Source: an uncultured Ruminococcus sp. (GTDB taxonomy: Bacteria; Bacillota; Clostridia; Oscillospirales; Acutalibacteraceae). Taken from it: a stretch of 64,000 nt of DNA. The notes under the pieces were generated by a model. It did no database searches and had not been told where the DNA came from. It was given only the letters and a program-made list of their open reading frames with translations. Shown piece after piece: positions 1 to 9,734 of this stretch. Position numbers and translations under genes: made by a program. The DNA lies in NCBI GenBank assembly GCA_902786345.1, contig CADACB010000004.1, positions 1 to 64,000 of the forward strand, given 5' to 3'. Numbering within the stretch: the stretch's first letter is position 1; the number at the start of each line of letters is the position of its first letter.

Positions 1-19
1 GAAAGGAAGGTGACAGTTT

Positions 20-280
20 ATGAGATCTACCGAACAAGAAATCCAAGAGATTATTGAACGATATAAGATATCGCCGGAACGCTTGGAAGAATACTTTAAA
101 ATCAAAGAGCTTGAACTTGATATACAAGTCAATCCAAAAACTCTCGTTCGTGTACCGACAGACGTTGACTTCGAAATGAAAGACGGTAACACTACCTACG
201 AGGTGTCGGGATTTTTCAATCCAAACGGCAGCGAGTATTTCATCAATCAAGTGATTGATAATTTAGGATACAAAATATAA
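20..280 (+). CDS. Small accessory protein of the serine-recombinase element (TnpW-like?)
   Basis: An 86-residue soluble protein with a good ribosome binding site (AGGAAGG, 9 nt before ATG). The N-terminal half (EQEIQEIIERYKISPERLEEY) is charged and likely helical. The C-terminal part contains GNTTYEVSGFFNPNGSE, which recalls the short 'GxTxYxVxxxF' core of TnpW-type proteins coded beside clostridial serine recombinases. It ends 92 nt before the recombinase start on the same strand, so it probably belongs to the same element. I do not know its function, and the TnpW resemblance is from memory only. Confidence 0.6.
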   Translation: MRSTEQEIQEIIERYKISPERLEEYFKIKELELDIQVNPKTLVRVPTDVDFEMKDGNTTYEVSGFFNPNGSEYFINQVIDNLGYKI

Positions 281-324
281 GTTTAGTGCTTTAAAGTGTT
301 GAATTATAGATGAAAGTATGGTAA

Positions 325-2037
<1,713 letters not shown>

Positions 2038-2047
2038 ACAGACGAAT

Positions 2048-2073
2048 GGCGGTACAGCCAAAACTGTACCGCC
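2048..2073. terminator. Hairpin after the recombinase gene
   Basis: A perfect 10-bp inverted repeat (GGCGGTACAG, then CTGTACCGCC, loop CCAAAA) begins 10 nt after the recombinase stop. There is no T-tract, so it may be a weak terminator, an mRNA stabiliser or part of the element end. Confidence 0.5.
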
Positions 2074-2098
2074 AAACGACTAAATCAATAATACTTCG

Positions 2099-2278
2099 TT
2101 ATCGCACCTTGACAAAAGAGAGAAACGCTTTCTTTTCTTCGCCTGTCAGCTTTTCGGTCAGCATCGCTTCGCTTTCCGAAAGGACTGCCATTTGCTTTTT
2201 CAAAAAGCTACCGTTCTTGAAACCGCGCGCCTGCGGATCAATGTTGCCGTAATACAGTTCCGAGATTACATTTTTCAT
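2099..2278 (-). pseudogene. DUF6809-like protein, 3'-truncated by the element
   Basis: A 59-residue reading frame starting MKNVISELYYGN, with GGAGGT 9 nt before the ATG; a longer frame starting at 2314 lacks a ribosome site. The N-terminal 'LYYGNIDP' and the later 'LTGEEKKAFLSF' look like the DUF6809 family, whose members as I recall them are about 85-110 residues with a C-terminal region rich in 'FxxGFRLG'. Here the sequence stops four residues after FLSF (VKVR, then stop), where it meets DNA flanking the recombinase. I infer that the element inserted into this gene. If family members this short exist, it could be intact. Confidence 0.55.
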
Positions 2279-2521
2279 TATGATATGACCTCCGAAAATA
2301 GATTTGTCAAACAAACGATTCAGTGAATTAAGGTCATTTTTTCTTAAATTGACAGCTTTTTTCTGCTGTCCGGTCTATATGTTTTCACGAAAAATCTATG
2401 TTTTTGACTGCATTCGTGACTGCAGTTGCTTGTCTTAACCGATTTCAACCTTTTTCAACTTAACTATGCAAGTGTTCAAAAGCCCAATGTTTAAGCCATT
2501 TTCGGGCATTTTTAGAAAATT

Positions 2522-2555
2522 TGGCAAAACAAAAGAGGCAGTTAAAAACTGCCTC
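2522..2555 (-). terminator. Terminator of tRNA-Leu
   Basis: The 9-bp stem GAGGCAGTT/AACTGCCTC with a 3-nt loop is followed on the minus strand by TTTTGTTTTGCC. It lies 4 nt beyond the tRNA CCA end. Confidence 0.85.
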
Positions 2556-2559
2556 AAAA

Positions 2560-2644
2560 TGGTGCGAGTGACGGGACTTGAACCCGTACGTCGTAAAACA
2601 CACGCCCCTCAAACGTGCCTGTCTGCCAATTCCAGCACACTCGC
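2560..2644 (-). tRNA. tRNA-Leu (GAG)
   Basis: Read on the minus strand, the sequence folds as an 85-nt class II tRNA. It has a 7-bp acceptor stem GCGAGTG/CACTCGC, discriminator A and encoded CCA. The anticodon stem is CACGT/GCGTG with loop TTGAGGG, giving anticodon GAG (Leu, CUC/CUU). A long variable arm follows, then the T-arm with GGTTCAAGTCC. No neighbouring tRNA is present; a hairpin terminator follows directly. Confidence 0.95.
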
Positions 2645-2862
2645 ATATATTTTATTTTTACAACATAAGATATTATACCTGCATTCCTTTATTTTGTCAA
2701 GTGTTTTTTAAAAAAAACCAGAGAGATATTTATTCACTAATTTAATTGTTTTTCAGGTTTTTTATTATCTGTCATTTTATATGATTCTGAGCATGGTGAG
2801 GGCAGTTTTTTGTGGTTTTGCTGTTTTATTTTGCCAAGTAAGAAATAATGGCGTTAAAACGG

Positions 2863-2891
2863 TTGACAAGAGTCCTGTATAATGATATATT
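2863..2891 (+). promoter_or_regulatory. Promoter of the lysine biosynthesis operon
   Basis: TTGACA at 2863-2868 and TATATT at 2886-2891 are separated by 17 bp. They lie just upstream of the lysine riboswitch. Confidence 0.7.
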
Positions 2892-2911
2892 ATTAGTAAA
2901 TGAAAGTTCAA

Positions 2912-3095
2912 ATCGTTTCCGGATAGAGGTGCGGTTCTGCGTGTAACTCAGCTTAGGCTGCCAAAGCCTGTGAGGTTGTGTGAATAGCCTGACCGCCGAA
3001 AAGCTGAATTTGGCATATTTGGCTTTGGTTATTCACCGCAGTGGTGTTTGACTGTCATCATAATTTGTTTTGTGATGGGGAGCTATCGTTTACAT
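2912..3095 (+). promoter_or_regulatory. Lysine riboswitch (L-box)
   Basis: The leader holds the L-box signature blocks in order: GATAGAGGTGCGGTTCT near the 5' end, a central GCCGAAAAGCTGAATTTGGC, and GTGATGGGGAGCTATC at the 3' end, whose CTATC (3083-3087) pairs with GATAG (2922-2926) to close P1. It precedes asd-dapA-dapB, the expected lysine-pathway targets. Lysine binding should favour the terminator at 3132-3162 and shut the operon off. Confidence 0.88.
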
Positions 3096-3131
3096 TTCTG
3101 ATTTTTCGGATATAAACAGCTTGCTTTTTCT

Positions 3132-3162
3132 GACCGGTTACTGATGACCGGTCTTTTGTTTT
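3132..3162 (+). terminator. Riboswitch-controlled terminator
   Basis: GACCGGT (3132-3138) pairs with ACCGGTC (3147-3153), followed by TTTTGTTTT. It lies between the lysine riboswitch and asd and is the likely expression platform. Confidence 0.85.
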
Positions 3163-3208
3163 CGGTCTGGTTTTACTTTCAGAACATAATAAAAAGGAGA
3201 CAGTGATT

Positions 3209-4291
3209 ATGGAAAAAAAGTATAATGTCGGTATTATCGGAGCAACAGGTATGGTTGGTCAGCGTTTTGCAACATTGCTTGAAAATCATCCTTGGTTCAA
3301 TGTAACTGTTCTTGCAGCAAGTGCAAGAAGTGCAGGAAAAACATATGAAGAAGCAGCAGGTAACAGATGGGCATTGAGCATTCCCATGCCTGAGTCAATG
3401 AAAAATATGGTTATCGTAGATGCATCAGATATTGAAGCGGTTACATCAAAGGTTGACTTTGTATTCTGTGCTGTTGATATGAAAAAGGAAGACATTCGTG
3501 CTCTTGAAGAAGCTTATGCAAAGGCAGAGTGTCCGGTTGTTTCAAATAACAGTGCACATCGTTTTACACCGGATGTTCCTATGGTTATTCCAGAGATCAA
3601 TGATGCTCACCTTGCAATAATAGAAGATCAGAAAAAGCGTTTGGGTACAAAAAGAGGCTTTGTAGCAGTTAAGTCAAACTGTTCACTCCAAAGCTATGTT
3701 CCGGCAATTCATCCGCTTATGAAATACGGCGTGAAGAGAGTGCTTGCGTGCACATATCAGGCAATTTCAGGTGCAGGCAAAACCTTTGAAAGATGGCCTG
3801 AAATGGTGGATAACCTTATTCCTTATATCGGCGGAGAAGAGGAAAAATCAGAGCAGGAGCCGCTCAAGATCTGGGGTACTATCGAGAACGGTCAGATTGT
3901 TAAGGCTTCATCACCGTCTATTACAGCTCAGTGTCTGAGAGTTCCGGTTTCTGACGGACACACTGCAGCAGTGTTTGTTGATCTTGAAAACAACCCCGGA
4001 ATAGAGCAGATCATCAGCGATTGGGAAAGCTATAAGGGAAAGCCGCAGGAGCTTGAACTCCCCAGTGCGCCTAAGCAGTTCCTTCATTATTTCAGAGAAA
4101 ACGACAGACCGCAGATAAAGTCTGAACGCAACCTTGAAAACGGTATGGCTGTATCGGTAGGCAGACTCAGAGAGGATACACAATATACACTCAAGTTTGT
4201 TTGTATGTCACATAACACACTTAGAGGTGCAGCAGGCGGTGCAGTTCTTCTTGCAGAGCTTCTTTGTGCTGAAGGATATATGGATAAATAA
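3209..4291 (+). CDS. asd: Aspartate-semialdehyde dehydrogenase
   Basis: Reduces aspartyl phosphate to aspartate semialdehyde with NADPH, the entry to lysine, threonine and methionine synthesis. The 360-residue protein opens with a Rossmann motif (GATGMVG, residues 11-17) and has the catalytic cysteine in SNCS (Cys158). Its length and the KSNCSLQ context fit the archaeal/fungal-type ASD subfamily. ATG at 3209 is chosen because AAGGAG lies 9 nt before it, while the in-frame GTG at 3203 is only 3 nt away. It is the first gene after the lysine riboswitch, followed by dapA after 84 nt. Its last codons sit in a 15-bp tandem duplication. Confidence 0.95.
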   Translation: MEKKYNVGIIGATGMVGQRFATLLENHPWFNVTVLAASARSAGKTYEEAAGNRWALSIPMPESMKNMVIVDASDIEAVTSKVDFVFCAVDMKKEDIRALEEAYAKAECPVVSNNSAHRFTPDVPMVIPEINDAHLAIIEDQKKRLGTKRGFVAVKSNCSLQSYVPAIHPLMKYGVKRVLACTYQAISGAGKTFERWPEMVDNLIPYIGGEEEKSEQEPLKIWGTIENGQIVKASSPSITAQCLRVPVSDGHTAAVFVDLENNPGIEQIISDWESYKGKPQELELPSAPKQFLHYFRENDRPQIKSERNLENGMAVSVGRLREDTQYTLKFVCMSHNTLRGAAGGAVLLAELLCAEGYMDK

Positions 4292-4311
4292 TATATGGAT
4301 AAATAATATAT
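4276..4311. repeat. 15-bp tandem duplication across the asd stop codon
   Basis: The unit ATATATGGATAAATA occurs at 4276-4290 and again at 4291-4305, with a partial third copy. The asd stop codon TAA is at 4289-4291. It looks like replication slippage and leaves the protein unchanged. Confidence 0.9.
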
Positions 4312-4375
4312 TTATGACAATAATCGCAAAAGGTAAATATAATATTATTATAAGCTTTAAGAGGAGGTAAATTTA

Positions 4376-5266
4376 ATGTCAGATCATATTTTTACAGGAT
4401 CGGCAGTTGCTATAGTAACACCGATGAACAACGACGGCAGTATAAACTATGATGAATATGGTAAGCTTATTGATTTTCAGATCAATAACGGTACAGATGC
4501 AATTGTTGCGTGTGGTACTACCGGAGAATCTGCAACGCTCAGCAGGGAAGAGCATTGTAAGGTTATTGAATATACTGTTCAGAAGGTTGCAAAGCGAGTA
4601 CCTGTTATTGCCGGAACAGGCAGCAACGATACCTTATTTGCGGCAGAGCTTTCTGTAGAAGCCCAGCAGCTTGGAGCAGATGCAATACTTTCTGTAACTC
4701 CATACTATAATAAAACATCACAGAGCGGTCTTGTACGTCATTATACCTACATTGCCGACCGTATAGATATTCCAATGATTGTTTATAATGTTCCGTCAAG
4801 AACGGGTTGCAATATCAAGCCGGAAACCTATGCCGAGCTTGCAAAGCATCCGATGATAAAGGCAACCAAGGAGGCTAACGGAGATATTTCCGCACTCACA
4901 AGAACAATGGCACTCTGCGGTGATGAACTTGATGTATACAGCGGTGAAGACAGTCAGGCATATGTTATTACAGCAATGGGCGGACTTGGCGTAATATCAG
5001 TATTTGCAAATATCTGTCCGAGAGAAAGCCACGAGCTTGCAGCAAGAGCACTTAATGGAGATTTCAAGGGAAGCTTTGAAATGCAGAAGTATTATATTGA
5101 GCTTATGGATATGCTGTTTTCAGATGTCAATCCTATTCCTGTAAAGGCAGCAATGAATCTTTGCGGTTTTAACTGCGGTCCTTGCAGAATGCCTCTTGCA
5201 CCGATGACTGAAAAGGGGTTTGAGGCACTCAGCGCTTGTCTTGCAAAATATGGCATTGTAAAGTAA
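4376..5266 (+). CDS. dapA: 4-hydroxy-tetrahydrodipicolinate synthase
   Basis: Condenses pyruvate with aspartate semialdehyde in the diaminopimelate/lysine pathway. The 296-residue TIM-barrel protein shows the family signatures: CGTTGESATL near residues 46-55, YNVPSRTG (catalytic Tyr) and the Schiff-base lysine in ATKEANGD (Lys165). GAGGAGG lies 9-10 nt before the ATG. It follows asd and precedes dapB (135-nt gap) in the lysine-riboswitch operon. Length is normal. Confidence 0.96.
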   Translation: MSDHIFTGSAVAIVTPMNNDGSINYDEYGKLIDFQINNGTDAIVACGTTGESATLSREEHCKVIEYTVQKVAKRVPVIAGTGSNDTLFAAELSVEAQQLGADAILSVTPYYNKTSQSGLVRHYTYIADRIDIPMIVYNVPSRTGCNIKPETYAELAKHPMIKATKEANGDISALTRTMALCGDELDVYSGEDSQAYVITAMGGLGVISVFANICPRESHELAARALNGDFKGSFEMQKYYIELMDMLFSDVNPIPVKAAMNLCGFNCGPCRMPLAPMTEKGFEALSACLAKYGIVK

Positions 5267-5401
5267 TTATAAGCCAACAGATTTGATTCAATGCATAATT
5301 TGTTGAATGCGGAAGTAAAGCGGATGCCGTAAAAATGAGTGAATGCCAACTGTTAATTAAAAAGCTCAGCTTGCTGCTGTGTAAAAGAAGGGAAGATAAA
5401 A

Positions 5402-6157
5402 ATGGTAAATGTTCTGATAACAGGATGCTCAGGAAAAATGGGTGCGAGTCTTCTGAATGTTGCAAAAAGCAGGGATGATTGTAAGATTATTGCCGGAGTT
5501 GATATAGCAGAGCCGCAGAGTAAGGATTTTGAATATGCAAGGTCATTTTCTGAACTGAAAACAGAGGCAGATGTTATTGTGGATTTCTCAAATCCCGCAG
5601 TTCTTTCTTCTATGCTTGAATATGCACAGGAAAAGAAATTGCCTGTAGTTATATGTACAACCGGTTTTAATGAACAGCAGATTGTTGAAATAAACGAAGC
5701 ATCAAAAAATATTCCGGTTTTCCGTTCCGGAAATATGTCACTTGGCATTAATCTTATAATTGAGCTTGCTAAAAAAGCATCGGCTGTGCTTGTGGACGGA
5801 TTTGATATAGAAATAATCGAGCAGCATCATAACCTTAAGCTTGATGCCCCAAGCGGTACAGCGCTTATGATTGCAGATGCTGTCTCCGAAGTAAAAACAG
5901 ACGCTGAATATGTATATGATCGTCACGCTTACAGAAAAAAACGTGACAGAAAAGAAATAGGAATTCACTCTGTAAGAGGTGGCAACATTGTTGGCGAACA
6001 CGAGATAATTTTTGCCGGTCAGGATGAAATACTGAAAATAAGCCATAGTGCAAGGTCTAAGGCTGTATTTGCAGTCGGTGCACTCAATGCGGCTGTGTTT
6101 CTCAAGGATAAAGAACCTGGAATGTATGATATGTCTGACCTGCTTGCACAAAAATAA
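5402..6157 (+). CDS. dapB: 4-hydroxy-tetrahydrodipicolinate reductase
   Basis: Reduces the DapA product with NAD(P)H. The 251-residue protein has an N-terminal nucleotide-binding motif (GCSGKMG, residues 8-14), the active-site block EQHHNLKLDAPSGTA (about 140-154) and a C-terminal GALNAAVFL segment. AAGGGAAG lies upstream of the ATG. It sits 135 nt after dapA and 32 nt before the ACT protein, within the same transcription unit. Confidence 0.95.
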   Translation: MVNVLITGCSGKMGASLLNVAKSRDDCKIIAGVDIAEPQSKDFEYARSFSELKTEADVIVDFSNPAVLSSMLEYAQEKKLPVVICTTGFNEQQIVEINEASKNIPVFRSGNMSLGINLIIELAKKASAVLVDGFDIEIIEQHHNLKLDAPSGTALMIADAVSEVKTDAEYVYDRHAYRKKRDRKEIGIHSVRGGNIVGEHEIIFAGQDEILKISHSARSKAVFAVGALNAAVFLKDKEPGMYDMSDLLAQK

Positions 6158-6189
6158 ACTATGAGCGTTAATGAAAGGCGGTATGAGAA

Positions 6190-6639
6190 ATGAAGCCCAC
6201 AATCAATGTTAGTGAAGACATAACTCTGGTAATATTGCAGAATATACCTTCTGATATAAGCTTTGTGACGGATGTGTTTAATAATATAGCGGCAATGGAT
6301 GTTGACGTTGATATGATCTCGCTGTCGCCTGCACAAAGCTCACAGACAAGCTTGTCATTTACAATAAGTGATGAAGATCTTGTAAAAATACTAGGATACA
6401 CAAGAAAGCTTAATGATAACAGCATAAAAGTTATTGTAAGCAGCGGAAATTGTAAAATATCAATAGATGATGACGGTATGGAGAATTGTCCGGGTGTTGC
6501 CGCAAGAGTGTTCAGCGTTGCAGCAAAGGCAAATACTGACATCAGACTGATAACAACAAGTGAGGATCAGATCTCATTGTTGGTTACCAAATCGGATTTT
6601 GACACGACATATGCTGCACTGACAAGCGAACTTGGTTGA
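6190..6639 (+). CDS. Free-standing ACT-domain protein (aspartokinase regulatory-domain-like)
   Basis: A 149-residue protein that appears to be two ACT domains without a catalytic partner. The first half (TLVILQNIPSDISFVTDVFNNIA) and the second (GMENCPGVAARVFSVAAKANTDI, then ITTSEDQISLLV) match the paired regulatory ACT domains at the C-terminus of aspartokinases. It is the last gene of asd-dapA-dapB, 32 nt after dapB, and a strong terminator follows. Because lysC is absent here, it may sense lysine or threonine and act on a separate enzyme. That role is inference; only the fold resemblance and context are seen. Confidence 0.8.
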   Translation: MKPTINVSEDITLVILQNIPSDISFVTDVFNNIAAMDVDVDMISLSPAQSSQTSLSFTISDEDLVKILGYTRKLNDNSIKVIVSSGNCKISIDDDGMENCPGVAARVFSVAAKANTDIRLITTSEDQISLLVTKSDFDTTYAALTSELG

Positions 6640-6660
6640 TCCTACAACAGATAATATTAA

Positions 6661-6713
6661 ACCACAGACACCGTTTTTCATTTTGAGTTACTGTGTCTGT
6701 GGTTATTTTTTTT
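6661..6713 (+). terminator. Terminator of the dap operon
   Basis: An 11-bp stem (ACCACAGACAC at 6661-6671 with GTGTCTGTGGT at 6693-6703) is followed by ATTTTTTTT. It lies 21 nt after the ACT gene. Confidence 0.92.
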
Positions 6714-6804
6714 ATTCATTTGTTTTTAATGTTATTATCTGATACAATATCAGACAAGAACGGGTGCAGGGAACTTGTAAAGTGATAGTATTATAAGTCT
6801 GGCT

Positions 6805-7512
6805 TCAATGAGCATTTGCGTGATCGAACAGCCGCTTTTTAACTTCGATCAGAATTTTGGTGTCATTTTCGTGACTGCAAAGCTTCATAGCTTCGTCTAT
6901 TGTCACCCATAAGTAGTAGTCGATTTCGCTTGGTTGGAGATTTACAGCGGATTCATTCGCCTTGGCAAGAAAAAACACGACCTGTTTTTTTATTTTACCA
7001 AAGGGGCGGTATATGCTTGTCTGCCGGAAATTCGGTTCTATCGTTACAGTAAGACCTGTTTCTTCCTTGATTTCACGCAGAGCGGTTTGTTTTTCGGATT
7101 CGTTCTTTTCGATATGTCCCTTTGGAAAGGTCCAGCATTTTCCGTTATGATTTTTAACAAGAAGGATTTTTATACCGTCCTTATGTGTTGTGCGATAAAT
7201 AACAGCTCCGCATGATTTTTCATACATACATATAATTCTTTCAAATCGAACAGAGGTTGTGAGCAGCCGTGATCGGATCTCAGGTTCGTAATAGATTTCA
7301 TTTAACGGTGCAGCAACAAGACGGGTCTGAGATCTGTTTTGTGAAGAGGCAATAGCTATGACAGTACATTCTTGTGTGCCTGAAAGTCTGTGATTTGTCA
7401 TAACGTAAACCTGTCGCATATCCGCACGAGGATTGTCTATTATAAAGCCTGAATAAAGGCTGTTTTCGGCAAGCGTGCCGAATATGTCTATTTTTACATT
7501 CTTCCCGAGCAT
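6805..7512 (-). CDS. Nudix hydrolase with N-terminal extra domain
   Basis: A 235-residue protein. The C-terminal half is a Nudix hydrolase with a complete Nudix box (G132, E138, R146-E147, E150-E151, G153), which would hydrolyse a nucleoside-diphosphate-linked substrate not predictable from sequence. The first 95 residues (MLGKNVKIDIFG..., then RLVAAPLNEIYYEPEI) resemble the pyrophosphatase-like domain seen before Nudix domains in some Clostridia. ATG at 7512 is chosen because GGAGG lies 8 nt upstream; the in-frame GTG at 7521 overlaps that site. It starts 27 nt after the DHHW gene, so the two are probably co-transcribed. Confidence 0.85.
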   Translation of the reverse strand: MLGKNVKIDIFGTLAENSLYSGFIIDNPRADMRQVYVMTNHRLSGTQECTVIAIASSQNRSQTRLVAAPLNEIYYEPEIRSRLLTTSVRFERIICMYEKSCGAVIYRTTHKDGIKILLVKNHNGKCWTFPKGHIEKNESEKQTALREIKEETGLTVTIEPNFRQTSIYRPFGKIKKQVVFFLAKANESAVNLQPSEIDYYLWVTIDEAMKLCSHENDTKILIEVKKRLFDHANAH

Positions 7513-7539
7513 ACGGCACACCTCCCTTATATTAAGCCG

Positions 7540-8775
7540 TCAGCCTATGATTGACTGTATTTCTTTGAGCCTTACCTCAGTGTTTGCGTTCATAACGCTG
7601 TTGATAATAAGTACGTCTGTGAATTTGTTTTTCTTTATATAATCTATGACATTTCCGTCATAATATCTTGGATCAACAACATATATTTCATCATAATTCG
7701 CTGCTGTAAACGGTGTGAATGCACAGCCGTAAGAATCCTTAATAATGCAGAGCTTCTTGCCTGTTTTGAGAGTGGTTTTTATTTTCATATATGGATTGTC
7801 GCCCCATATGAAGGCACTGTATGCATTGGATCCTGCAGCAAAGGTTGCGATAAGCGGAACCTCTTCTTCAATGCTTTTGCCGTTTTCAAGAAGCTTACAG
7901 CTGTCTATGGTTTTCATATTATAATAAACAACAACATCCTTATTTGCGTCAAGCTCTTTATTTCCGTTGGGGTGGTCATCTGTTTTTGTTGCAGAAATGA
8001 GCGAACCTGAGAAATCCTTTATTGAACCTTTTGAGAGAGATCCAAGCTCAACTGCATTCAGACCTGCTGTTTTGCAGAATGCCTGGTATGAATAATATGC
8101 TCCGAGACCTGTCCAGTTGCTGTCGGTCTTGAAATAGGTGTATTCGTTTTTGTGTTCTTTTTCGGCTGTGAAAGCATCAACTGTCTTGACGTCTTGAGTG
8201 TATGAGGAATAGATGATGTCGATGTTTTCTTTTTCATCTGACATATTATTTTGATATTTCTCGGGAAGTCCGAATGCTGCGTGAGTTGGTACGACCATAT
8301 TGTATACGGTTATGTCCTTTCCAAGAGACTTCTTGATGGATGATACAATTGCAGAATATTTCTTTGCTGAGTCCTCAGATCCGTAAAAAAGCTCATAACC
8401 CTGTTTGTCATAGATAAACACATTTTCGTCATAATATCCCTCAATATCAGGATCTGCCGATGATTCTGCTTTTGAGCTTTCCTGACTGATTTCCGGACTT
8501 TTCTTGCTTTCCTCAGAAGGCTGCTTTTTATCCGCTAACAATTGTGACTGTTCCTGATTGTTTTTACCTTTATCATTGTTCTGGTTTCCGTTATTTCCTC
8601 TGAAAACAAAATAATAAAGACAGAACACTGCTGCTGTCAGGAGGATAACGGCTATGATGGTAATTATAATTATTTTTTTACGATTATTGTTTCGGTTACG
8701 TCTGCTGTTATAGCTTCCGGATCGGTAAGAGCGTGAGCCATAAGAACTGTAGCCGAATGAGGATCTTCTGCTCAT
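7540..8775 (-). CDS. DHHW-like / SGNH-like membrane-anchored protein
   Basis: A 411-residue protein with a basic, Ser/Arg/Tyr-rich cytoplasmic start, one membrane segment (about residues 34-56), a Gln/Ser/Glu-rich linker and an outside domain. The outside domain has the order of the DHHW/AlgX-like fold: NMVVPTHAAFG, then YFKTDSNWTGLGAYYSY, then CIIKDSYG and a terminal DVLIINSV segment. In DHHW proteins the central motif reads TDHHW; here it is TDSNW, so the first histidine is lost. Such proteins often work with MBOAT acyltransferases in modifying surface polymers, but none is adjacent. AGAGG lies before the ATG. Upstream gene of the Nudix pair. Confidence 0.75.
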   Translation of the reverse strand: MSRRSSFGYSSYGSRSYRSGSYNSRRNRNNNRKKIIIITIIAVILLTAAVFCLYYFVFRGNNGNQNNDKGKNNQEQSQLLADKKQPSEESKKSPEISQESSKAESSADPDIEGYYDENVFIYDKQGYELFYGSEDSAKKYSAIVSSIKKSLGKDITVYNMVVPTHAAFGLPEKYQNNMSDEKENIDIIYSSYTQDVKTVDAFTAEKEHKNEYTYFKTDSNWTGLGAYYSYQAFCKTAGLNAVELGSLSKGSIKDFSGSLISATKTDDHPNGNKELDANKDVVVYYNMKTIDSCKLLENGKSIEEEVPLIATFAAGSNAYSAFIWGDNPYMKIKTTLKTGKKLCIIKDSYGCAFTPFTAANYDEIYVVDPRYYDGNVIDYIKKNKFTDVLIINSVMNANTEVRLKEIQSIIG

Positions 8776-8891
8776 ATAATACCTCTTTCATTAACATATA
8801 GTAACAATTGTATATAAGTATAAAGCATTCTGACAAAAAAAACAACATTATAAAAGTACAAACTTCAAGAAGTTTATTGCAAATATTTATA

Positions 8892-9563
8892 TTAATTATC
8901 AACTTTCAAAAAATAATGTTGAGAGCACAGAGCTTCAAGTGCTGTGTAATCAATAATTTTCACCATACGATAGCCTGTTCTTACAATACCTTCGGCGGAA
9001 AGCTGAGTCATAAGCCTACTGACTGTAACTCTTGACGCACCTACAACGGAGGCTATCTCTTCGTGGGTGGTCTTTATTTCGTTGTTTCCGCTGCTGATGG
9101 CTGATTCAAGGAGGAACTGAGCTATTCTTCCCTTGACACTTATGAATGTTACGCTGTCAAGCTGAGAAGAAAGCATTCTTATTGTTTGTGCCTGTATCCT
9201 GAAAAGCTCCATTGCCGTCTGAGGCGAAGCTTTTATAATATTTATAAGCATATCCTTGTTAACAGCAGCAAGCTCACATCTTACTACTGCTGATGCGGAG
9301 GACATTCTTGGCTGTCCGTCAAAAAATGCAGCTTCTCCGAATATATTACCGCTTTTTACAATGGAGAGGGTTTTTTCACCGCCGTTTCTTGAGGTAATGA
9401 ATATCCGCACACGACCCTTTTTCAGGTAATAGAAGCAGTTAGCATTTTCAGACTGAGTATATATATTTGAATTTTTTTCATAGGAACGCACAGCTTTTAT
9501 GTTTTCAAAGGCTTTTGTGAGGTTTTCAGGCAGAACGCTTGCTGTGCAGCTTGTTGTTTTCAT
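8892..9563 (-). CDS. Crp/Fnr family transcription regulator
   Basis: A 223-residue regulator with an N-terminal cyclic-nucleotide-binding-type beta-roll (about residues 15-125; GNIFGEAAFFDGQPR corresponds to the phosphate-binding cassette), a dimer helix and a C-terminal winged helix (TTHEEIASVVGASRVTVSRL, about 168-187). There are no N-terminal Fnr-type cysteine clusters. ATG at 9563 is preferred because AGGGAG lies 9 nt before it; an upstream GTG at 9620 has no ribosome site. It is divergent from leuC and shares the gap 9564-9734 with it, so it could control leuCD or itself. The ligand is unknown. Confidence 0.9.
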   Translation of the reverse strand: MKTTSCTASVLPENLTKAFENIKAVRSYEKNSNIYTQSENANCFYYLKKGRVRIFITSRNGGEKTLSIVKSGNIFGEAAFFDGQPRMSSASAVVRCELAAVNKDMLINIIKASPQTAMELFRIQAQTIRMLSSQLDSVTFISVKGRIAQFLLESAISSGNNEIKTTHEEIASVVGASRVTVSRLMTQLSAEGIVRTGYRMVKIIDYTALEALCSQHYFLKVDN

Positions 9564-9734
9564 TTTACAGAACTCCCTTGGTGGTTTGTCTGAGTGATAT
9601 GCGGTGTACTGTAACGGCACAGAAGGCTTGCAGTATAACCGGATCGGTAATTATATATAATTGTAGCATATATTACATTCTTTTTCAAGACAATGTGAGA
9701 TAATAAAAAAATAAAGTCAAGGAGGTAAAATTTT

